A DNA stretch of 64,000 nt. It comes from DATBGZ01 sp963803115 (lineage in GTDB: Bacteria > Actinomycetota > Actinomycetes > Mycobacteriales > Micromonosporaceae). Every line of letters starts with the position of its first letter. Within the stretch, counting starts at the first letter, position 1. A program made the translations under genes and the position numbers. The stretch is from contig CAWDLN010000002.1 in the NCBI GenBank assembly GCA_963803115.1, positions 62,001 to 126,000 on the forward strand, written 5' to 3'. This document shows, one piece after another, positions 58,223 to 64,000 of this stretch. Under the pieces are notes generated by a model. That model had not been told where the DNA came from and searched no databases. It saw only the letters and a list, made by a program, of their open reading frames with translations.

Positions 58223-60286
58223 ATGCGCCTCGAGACCAGGCCAGTGGTCGGGCTCGACTTCGGTACCACCACGACCATGGTCGCCCTGGCCGACGGGCTG
58301 CTCCCGATCGGCGAGTCGATGCCGTCGATGCCGTCGCTTGTGGGCTATGGCCACGACGGGACCGTCGTCGTGGGCGAGGACGCAACTCAGCTCGACTCAT
58401 CCTGCGTCGTGCCGTCCGTCAAGCGATCGATCACCGACCGGCGCGACTACGTCCGGGTCGACCTCCCGGCGGGGATCCGTGACGTCCGAGCCGACGATCT
58501 GATTGTTCGCGTGCTGACGGAAGCGGCCCGCCGAGCCGCCACCAGGGGTGCGCCGATGACCGGCGACGTCGCCTGCCGCCTCGGTTGCCCGGCCATGTGG
58601 GACGGCCGGCAACGTCGACGGCTGCTGGCCGCCGCGCGCGCCGCCGGCCTGTCGGTGGAGCTCGATGGGTTGGTCGACGAACCGGTCGCGGCAGGGATCG
58701 CCTGGCTGTCCGGTCGTTCGACCGCGCCCACCACACCGATGCGGGCATTGGTATTCGATATGGGTGGTGGCACCCTCGACATCGCTCTCCTCGAGGTGCG
58801 CGGCATCAGCCATCAGGCGGTCTCGGTGCTCGCGGCCGTGGGCACGGCCGAGGCGGGGGACGCCCTCGACGAGGCGATCGCGGCCGACCTTGACTACCTC
58901 CTGGCCAAGGCGGGTGTCGATGTGGATGCCTTGCCGCGCCCCGACCTGGCCTGCGAACTGCTTCTGCGCGCCGCCCGCCAGATCAAGGAACGACTGTCTA
59001 CTGAGGACGAAGAGCCGGTCGTTCTCGACGCGAACGTCTTTGGCCGTCACGAGGTCTGGTACCGCCGGGATCAGCTCAATGAGATCTTTGAGCCCCAGCT
59101 GGATCGCGCCGAGCACTACGTCGCGGCCGCCTTACGCATCGCGCGGATGGCCGAGGACGACCACGGTTCGGCGTTCGAGATCGCCCGACTGCCCATCGAG
59201 ACCCTCGCGGCCGGCATCAACGTGGTGGTGCTCTCGGGGGGCATGAGCCGGGTCCCATATGTCCGACAGCGCCTCAGGGAACTCTTCCCGGACGCGGTCG
59301 TGGAAGTAGCGGCCGACTCGCCCGAGGACGCCGTCGCCCACGGCCTGGCCAACGCGAGCCGGTACGGCCGCATCAACATGTACCGGCCGGCCTTCGACGT
59401 GATGGTTGAGTGGGATCGAGGACGGGAATTCCGCACCGTCTACGACGCGTTCACGCCGTTGGTCGAGCCCTGGCAGATAGCTCACGGCGGAAATGACCTC
59501 CGCTACGTCCGCAACGGTCGCGACCTTCGGTTGCCCCGCCTGGCCCGCGGACGGCTGCGCGTCGTGTCCCATTCGGGCGAACGGGTCCACGCGACGCTGG
59601 GCGAGGTGAATCTCGACGGATTCCCGGTCGCGCTGGGCGAGCAGACGTTTGAATTCTCGATCTATCCGAATGGTCGCATCCGGCTGGTGGACGCGAGCGG
59701 GCGCTATCGACGGCCAGATCGCGGACTGGCATCGCGCTACTCGAGGTCTAGGCCGCCTGAGTCTCCAATGATGAGCCAGCCAGACTGTCCTCGGTCATCC
59801 GCGCCGGCGGCCCGGGCGACAACGGGCGGCTCTGGATCCACCGGAAGCAGCGCACCGCCGGCACCCAGGGCAGGACGCGGGCGCGAGGGCACACGCACGC
59901 CGGCCGAGCCACCACGACCGGGAAAGACGAACAGTCCGCGCACCGGATCGGGGACGGCGTCAAGCGCGGCCTGTACGCCGGGCAATTGTCGGAATGCCGA
60001 CCAGGCGTCGACATCGGTGAACTCGACCTCAAGAACGAGGCCCCACTCGGTTGCCTGCCAGGACCAGTCGAGCGCGCCGTGGGTCACCGCCGCCTCGAAG
60101 AGCGCGCGTCCGTGTGCGTCTCGCCATCGCTCGGCGGTGAAGGAACCGTTGAGAACTTCGATGGACCACCACTGGCCCGGACCCGGTCCGGGTGGGTTGT
60201 CCGTGGGCTTCGCAGACATGGCACCTGTACGGTACGTCGGCGCCATCCGCGACGTCCACCACGGCCGGGGCTCGGCGAAGGAATAG
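58223..60286 (+). CDS. Divergent Hsp70-family chaperone
   Basis: The 687-residue reading frame has an Hsp70 ATPase domain at about residues 8-385: VVGLDFGTTTTMVAL (phosphate 1), VDEPVAAGIAWL, LVFDMGGGTLDIALLEV (phosphate 2), and NVVVLSGGMSRVPYVRQRL (adenosine). About 390-505 resemble a shortened substrate-binding beta domain (GEVNLDGFPVALGEQTFEF and SIYPNGRIRLVDASG). No helical lid follows. The last 180 codons are Ser/Pro/Arg-rich and lie entirely antisense to the gene at 59737-60219. They are probably not a folded domain, and a lost stop near 59745 is likely. It starts 1 bp after the GrpE-like gene. Confidence 0.8.
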   Translation: MRLETRPVVGLDFGTTTTMVALADGLLPIGESMPSMPSLVGYGHDGTVVVGEDATQLDSSCVVPSVKRSITDRRDYVRVDLPAGIRDVRADDLIVRVLTEAARRAATRGAPMTGDVACRLGCPAMWDGRQRRRLLAAARAAGLSVELDGLVDEPVAAGIAWLSGRSTAPTTPMRALVFDMGGGTLDIALLEVRGISHQAVSVLAAVGTAEAGDALDEAIAADLDYLLAKAGVDVDALPRPDLACELLLRAARQIKERLSTEDEEPVVLDANVFGRHEVWYRRDQLNEIFEPQLDRAEHYVAAALRIARMAEDDHGSAFEIARLPIETLAAGINVVVLSGGMSRVPYVRQRLRELFPDAVVEVAADSPEDAVAHGLANASRYGRINMYRPAFDVMVEWDRGREFRTVYDAFTPLVEPWQIAHGGNDLRYVRNGRDLRLPRLARGRLRVVSHSGERVHATLGEVNLDGFPVALGEQTFEFSIYPNGRIRLVDASGRYRRPDRGLASRYSRSRPPESPMMSQPDCPRSSAPAARATTGGSGSTGSSAPPAPRAGRGREGTRTPAEPPRPGKTNSPRTGSGTASSAACTPGNCRNADQASTSVNSTSRTRPHSVACQDQSSAPWVTAASKSARPCASRHRSAVKEPLRTSMDHHWPGPGPGGLSVGFADMAPVRYVGAIRDVHHGRGSAKE
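59737..60219 (-). CDS. Conserved hypothetical protein, ABM-like fold
   Basis: The 160-residue protein has a coherent sequence: QWWSIEVLNGSFTAERWRDA, then WQATEWGLVLEVEFTDVDAW and FRQLPGVQAALDAVPDPVRG, LFVFPGRGGSAG. I recognise it as a widespread actinobacterial family that ends in a Pro/Arg-rich tail. The alternating strand/helix pattern suggests a ferredoxin-like fold. ATG 60219 has CAGGTG upstream. Its whole length is antisense to the tail of the Hsp70 frame. The function is unknown. Confidence 0.75.
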   Translation of the reverse strand: MSAKPTDNPPGPGPGQWWSIEVLNGSFTAERWRDAHGRALFEAAVTHGALDWSWQATEWGLVLEVEFTDVDAWSAFRQLPGVQAALDAVPDPVRGLFVFPGRGGSAGVRVPSRPRPALGAGGALLPVDPEPPVVARAAGADDRGQSGWLIIGDSGGLDLE

Positions 60287-60299
60287 TCGGCGGACGGTT

Positions 60300-61205
60300 C
60301 TACGGCTGGTTGGCGACTATCAACTTCGCGGCGACACCGGCGCAACCGGCGGCAGCCTGGTCTAAATGGGCCCAGGTGTGCATCATCACGTTCAGCACGA
60401 AGTCCGGATGGATCGCGAGGCAGTTGACGTGCCAGCCGTCGCGGTAGACGGTCCAGCCGTTCTTGAACGAGATGTCCTTCGCCACCTCCTGCGGCAATCC
60501 ATCGATGATTCCCCACCGTCCGCCCTGGACCGCACCGCTCTTCTGCTCCGCGACCGAGCCACGGATGTGCTTCATCGTGTCGAGCACCCAGTCCGTCCAT
60601 TGTGGACCGGCGGCACGCCCATCGGCCAGACATTGCCCATAGCGGATAGCGTCCATGGGCGTCATCACGGTCCAGCCCCAGAGATTCGGCTTGATCACCA
60701 GGTTGGTCAGCCCGCACATCTTGGTCAACCGCGTGACCACCGCATCGGCGCCCCCGCGCTGGTAGTACTTCTCGGCCAGCGGGTCGTTGCTGTCCACGAT
60801 CACGAGTGTCAACTCGTTGACCTCGGCGTCCGATGGCTGCTTTCCGGCCTCACTGAGCCGTCGCAGGTAGTCCGACACGATCCACGGCTTGATCATCGAC
60901 TCGGTCGTGTTTCCTTTGGTGGCCGCGTTGGCGGAGCTGGTCGTGCGGCCGGTGGTCCGATCGAGCAAGGCCCAACCGTAGTAGGTCGCGTTGGGAACCG
61001 TGATGTTTGCGGGATCGTCGGGGAACACAAGGGTGAACGGACGTTTCGGGGCGGACGGCGTACCCGATGAAGGATCCGCCCAAGAAACGGACGGGCCACC
61101 TTGCGGTGCACATGAAAACATGGTCGCCGCGACGAGGATGAGCGGGACCATGCGCAATACGACGGATCTGTTCCGGATTGTCCGGCTCCTCACTCGTGAC
61201 CGCAC
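60300..61205 (-). CDS. Class A beta-lactamase-like lipoprotein
   Basis: The 301-residue protein has a basic N-terminus and a lipobox (ILVAATMFSC, Cys32). The serine hydrolase motifs are in order: SMIK at 103-106 (SxxK), SND at 139-141 and KNG at 248-250 (KTG position). The length and spacing fit class A beta-lactamase-related proteins; KNG for KTG makes true beta-lactam hydrolysis uncertain. Several Cys after position 160 may form disulfides. ATG 61151 is an alternative start that removes most of the basic segment. Confidence 0.82.
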   Translation of the reverse strand: MRSRVRSRTIRNRSVVLRMVPLILVAATMFSCAPQGGPSVSWADPSSGTPSAPKRPFTLVFPDDPANITVPNATYYGWALLDRTTGRTTSSANAATKGNTTESMIKPWIVSDYLRRLSEAGKQPSDAEVNELTLVIVDSNDPLAEKYYQRGGADAVVTRLTKMCGLTNLVIKPNLWGWTVMTPMDAIRYGQCLADGRAAGPQWTDWVLDTMKHIRGSVAEQKSGAVQGGRWGIIDGLPQEVAKDISFKNGWTVYRDGWHVNCLAIHPDFVLNVMMHTWAHLDQAAAGCAGVAAKLIVANQP

Positions 61206-61327
61206 GGCTGCCCAACCACCATGCCGTCGTCGGCGCGGAATCGCAAACGGTTGCCGTCCCTTGTCCTCGACGTGCTGCCTCGGCGCGTACGAACGTCTGT
61301 CGCGATCAAGTGGGTATACATTTGACC

Positions 61328-62047
61328 ATGGGTACCTTCCCGCCCGAGCTCGTATTGACGATGCCCTTGCATGCCATCACCGAGATGTACGGGGAGGTGG
61401 GTCTTCGGGAGCGCTTCGCGTTGGAGATTGAGAAGTTCGATCCAGCCGAACGGAAGGTGCTCGAACAGGCGCTGGGGCTGGCGGCCGAATTGCATCGCCT
61501 GGATCGGCGCTCGCGCGAGCCGTACCTCAATCACGTCCTCCGGACCGCGATCCGGATCATGACGTACTACGACGTGACTGACGTCGATGTCATCGCGGCG
61601 GCAGTGCTGCACGACGCGGTCGAGGACCATCCAGCCGAACTGGCGGGCGACCGTACCGGTGATCCGATTGAGGCGGCGCTGGCTGAGTTGGCCGCGCGAT
61701 TCAACCCGAGGGTGGCCGAACTTGTCCGGGCAGTGACCAACCCACCGCGAGAACCGGGGCGCGACCGGTACGAGCAGTACCGTAGCCACGTCGCTGAGGC
61801 GCTGGAAGCCGACCCGTGGGCGCGGGTCATCAAGGTGTCCGACTTCACTGACAATGCCGTCGGCCTCATGCACAGCCTTCCGGCGAGATACCAGCCATTG
61901 GCCACCAAATACCGCCCCCTGGTCCCGGTGCTCCGCGAACTGATCTCGCGTCCCGACACACCTCTGTCCGAGGGCGTCAAAGCCCACATCCGCAGCCAGT
62001 TGGACGCGGCCGAGAAACGCCTTGAGGCGATCCTCGGCCAACGTTAG
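61328..62047 (+). CDS. HD-domain hydrolase, (p)ppGpp hydrolase-like
   Basis: The 239-residue protein contains YLNHVLRTAIRIMTYY near residue 65 (first metal His) and AAAVLHDAVEDHP near 92 (HD pair and ED). VIKVSDFTDNAVGLMHS near 172 supplies the last Asp (KxxDxxxN). This motif set is that of the RelA/SpoT hydrolase-type HD domain (MESH1-like). No synthetase domain is present, so it could be a small alarmone hydrolase. A Met 11 codons in is an alternative start. Confidence 0.85.
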   Translation: MGTFPPELVLTMPLHAITEMYGEVGLRERFALEIEKFDPAERKVLEQALGLAAELHRLDRRSREPYLNHVLRTAIRIMTYYDVTDVDVIAAAVLHDAVEDHPAELAGDRTGDPIEAALAELAARFNPRVAELVRAVTNPPREPGRDRYEQYRSHVAEALEADPWARVIKVSDFTDNAVGLMHSLPARYQPLATKYRPLVPVLRELISRPDTPLSEGVKAHIRSQLDAAEKRLEAILGQR

Positions 62048-62061
62048 TCCTATTTGGATAG

Positions 62062-62722
62062 TTACAGGGTACGACAGTAGAGCCCGGCCACGACCGAGAT
62101 CCAGAGCATGGCCGTGATGGCACCAATCGCGAGCGTGAGCGCGCCAGCCCGTCCGCCCGCCATCGCCCAGACGTCTCCCACCAGGAGCGCGGTGCCCCCG
62201 ACGCGGGACACGATCGCGGCGCCGCCCTTGCCGGCGCTGCTGAAGTGGCGGCCAAGGACGAAACACGCGGCGATCAGGGAGGTGAAGCAGACCGTTCCGG
62301 CGGCCATGTGACCGTAGCTGTGCCAGCTCAGAGCCGCCGGCATCCCGGCCGGCGTACCGACCGGAAAGCCATCGATTGGGTCCATGACCAAGACGCCGGC
62401 CGCGATCAGGCCGAAGCCGCTGACCCGGATCAGTCTGGGCGCCCAGATCCCTCCGGGCGTTCCGGCCATCACTCGGGCGAGGCCGCTTGCCCCGGCGACG
62501 GTCAGAACACCGGCCACCACGAAGTTCGCGATCTGCAGCCACCCCCAGATCGCCGTTGCTCAGGGCGCTCAGGGGATGGCGGGAAAGGTCGAAGCCGTCT
62601 CGCGTGGCGGCCTGCCCGAGCGACACCACTCCCCATAGCGGTGCCGCGACCGCGGCACAGGCCAGCAAGGTCCGGGTTGAGGCACGGACAGACGGGCGGT
62701 CGACGATCTCGTTTGTGATCAT
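62062..62722 (-). pseudogene. DUF998 membrane protein, frameshift in a G5 run
   Basis: From ATG 62722 (GAGGAGG upstream) the protein reads TRTLLACAAVAAPLWGVVSL and FDLSRHPLSALSNGDLG. One base of the run at 62542-62546 must then be dropped to continue WLQIANFVVAGVLTVAGASG and on to a normal end at 62062. Removing that base gives a complete DUF998 protein with six helices. A single-base indel in a homopolymer may be a sequencing error rather than a real mutation. Confidence 0.7.
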
Positions 62723-62865
62723 CTCGGTTGCCTCCTCGTGAGGTGTTTGCCGAATCGTCGATCGTCACCTACGACAGGGAACGTGGCCGTTCCCTGTCAC
62801 ATATGCTGTTCGACGTCTGGGTGCGCGTCTCGAATCGACGAGCGCCACAGACCGAGGAGGAAGAC

Positions 62866-63189
62866 ATGCGGTACCTGATGATGTCGATCAACAAGGGCCA
62901 GGAGCCCGATGCGGCGTTGTACGCCGAGATGGGCCGGTTCATCGAAGAGATGACCGCCGCGGGCATCCTGCTGGCCACCGGTGGCCTCGAGCCGGGTGGG
63001 ACACGGGTGACGTCTGTCGGCGACGAGTTCACCGTCGTGGACGGCCCGTTCGCGGAGGCGAAGGAGGAAGTCGGCGGCTTCGCGCTGGTCGAAGTACGGT
63101 CCAAGGAGGAGGCCATCGAGATGGCTCGCCGCTTCCGTCGGATCGTCGGTGACGGCGTGAGCGTCATCCACCAGGTATTCAGCCCCTAG
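62866..63189 (+). CDS. YCII/DGPF-domain protein
   Basis: The 107-residue protein starts MRYLMMSINKGQEPDAALYA and carries the family hallmark VVDGPFAEAKEEVGGFALVE. GAGGAGG lies 5 nt before the ATG. DGPF/YCII proteins are typically encoded next to ECF42-type sigma factors, and one begins 11 bp downstream. The function of the protein in that pair is not established. Confidence 0.9.
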   Translation: MRYLMMSINKGQEPDAALYAEMGRFIEEMTAAGILLATGGLEPGGTRVTSVGDEFTVVDGPFAEAKEEVGGFALVEVRSKEEAIEMARRFRRIVGDGVSVIHQVFSP

Positions 63190-63200
63190 CTTCATCCATA

Positions 63201-64000
63201 ATGGACGCTCGCCGTACTCTTGACTCGGTGTGGAAACTCGAGTCGGCCCGGATCATCGCCGCGCTGACTCGAGTTGTCCACGATGTCGGCCGGGCCGAGG
63301 AGCTCGCCCAGGACGCTCTCGTCTCCGCACTCGAGCAATGGCCCGCCACCGGTGTGCCGGACAACCCCGGTGCCTGGCTCATGACGGCCGCCAAGCGGTG
63401 CGCCATCGATGACATCCGGCGCTCCCATCGCCTTGAGCGCAAGCAGGAGCAGTTGGCCTACCAGCTCAGGCAGCGGGAGGCGGAACAGGAGCCGGCCGGC
63501 GACGACGTGCTGAGGCTGATGTTCCTTTCCTGCCACCCGGTGCTGCCGTCGTCGGGCCGGGTGGCGTTGACTCTTCGCCTCGTTGCCGGTCTCACGAATG
63601 AGGAGATCGCGCGGGCGTTTTTGGTCTCCGACGCCGAGATAGTCCAGCGCATCGGGGAAGCGAAGAAGACGCTGGCTCGGCAGAAGGTGCCGTTCGAGTT
63701 GCCATCCGGCTCCAGCGTGGCGGAGCGCTTGGCGTCCGTACTCGGCGTCATTTACCTGATCTTCAACGAGGGGTACGCCGCCACCTCGGGAAAGGACCTG
63801 ATCCGGCCCGATCTGTGCTTAGAGGCCCTTCGTCTCGGCCGGCTCCTCGCCGAACTGGCTCCGAACGAGTCCGAGGTGCACGGGCTCGTCGCGCTCATGG
63901 AGATCCAGGCGTCGCGCTCGGCGGCACGGATCGGACCGTCGGGCGAGCCCATCCCGCTGGAGGAACAGAACCGTGGGCGGTGGGATCGCCTGCTCATCCG
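63201..64000 (+). CDS. ECF42-type sigma factor, truncated by the window end
   Basis: The first 266 codons are present and the frame is open to the edge. Region 2: IIAALTRVVHDVGRAEELAQ, DALVSALEQWP and PGAWLMTAAKRCAIDDIRRS. Region 4: LTLRLVAGLTNEEIARAFLV. The large C-terminal domain begins LASVLGVIYLIFNEGYAATS, the signature of the DUF6596/ECF42 class with a TPR-like extension. Such proteins are about 400 residues, so roughly a third is missing here. The YCII gene directly upstream supports the class. Confidence 0.9.
   Translation, partial: MDARRTLDSVWKLESARIIAALTRVVHDVGRAEELAQDALVSALEQWPATGVPDNPGAWLMTAAKRCAIDDIRRSHRLERKQEQLAYQLRQREAEQEPAGDDVLRLMFLSCHPVLPSSGRVALTLRLVAGLTNEEIARAFLVSDAEIVQRIGEAKKTLARQKVPFELPSGSSVAERLASVLGVIYLIFNEGYAATSGKDLIRPDLCLEALRLGRLLAELAPNESEVHGLVALMEIQASRSAARIGPSGEPIPLEEQNRGRWDRLLI

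Noticed and set aside
61190..62722. 510-codon minus-strand frame spanning the HD and DUF998 genes
   Set aside because: Only its first 60 codons are DUF998. The rest is antisense to the HD hydrolase and joins the two because of the frameshift at 62542-62546.
1..64000. CRISPR arrays, rRNA genes, riboswitches, intact transposases
   Set aside because: I looked for regularly spaced repeats, conserved rRNA segments, known aptamer cores and DDE-type transposase motifs, and saw none.

Overview
The window is high-GC DNA from an actinomycete (Actinomycetota), probably a filamentous one. The evidence is the GTG starts, probable leaderless promoters, a conservon-type kinase/Roadblock pair, an actinobacterial QcrB-type cytochrome b, several ECF sigma factors, NERD and DUF5522 proteins, a LuxR-family AAA regulator and YCII/ECF pairs. 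I saw no rRNA, CRISPR array or intact transposase. The only tRNA sequence is a 3' fragment of tRNA-Val(GAC).

Layout. 0.6-2.2 kb: a divergent trehalose-phosphate-synthase-like protein. 2.4-7.3 kb: a copper cluster (YcnI-like, CopD-CtaG fusion, CopC) beside a divergent anti-sigma/SigC-like sigma pair. 7.3-9.9 kb: an overlapping operon of DsbA-like thiol oxidase, VKOR and cytochrome P450. 10.4-12.0 kb: a soluble Ser/Thr kinase and a HesB/IscA-fold protein without cysteines. 12.2-15.9 kb: a PadR regulator with its membrane partner and an ABC-2 exporter, with near-identical operators in front of both units. 16.1-18.5 kb: two lipoproteins, one an amidohydrolase-like protein that has lost its metal ligands. 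18.7-21.0 kb: a LysR/MFS pair. 20.9-25.6 kb: a complete livKHMGF amino-acid transporter. 25.8-29.9 kb: two TAXI solute-binding lipoproteins flanking a two-component system, with no TRAP permease. 30.2-33.1 kb: cvnA-cvnB of a conservon, without cvnC and cvnD.

33.1-43.6 kb is rich in decayed genes: glycosidase-like, methyltransferase, membrane protein, TetR, SnoaL and M36 protease genes with stops or frameshifts. It holds a 1.05-kb unit bounded by 41-bp inverted repeats and, at 36.9 kb, the tRNA-Val fragment followed by its own terminator. That arrangement is the signature of an old integration event. Intact genes there include DUF5522, NERD, MarR, ArsR and methyltransferase genes.

43.7-64 kb returns to mostly intact genes: a methyltransferase, small membrane and secreted peptides, a large LuxR-family AAA regulator, a SigE-family sigma with a membrane-anchored partner, a hydrolase facing a broken SigJ-like sigma, a stand-alone cytochrome b paralog followed by a FAD oxidase, and two adjacent toxin-antitoxin-like modules (RHH/PIN and AbiEii-like). 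Next comes a two-gene chaperone unit that I read as a winged-helix/GrpE-like protein plus a divergent Hsp70. After it are a beta-lactamase-like lipoprotein, an HD hydrolase, a frameshifted DUF998 gene and a YCII/ECF-sigma pair cut by the window edge.

The observations I rate highest are the GrpE-like/Hsp70 pair, the tRNA-Val att remnant with the decay zone, the cytochrome b paralog lacking a haem ligand, the TAXI/two-component locus, and the twin PadR operators.
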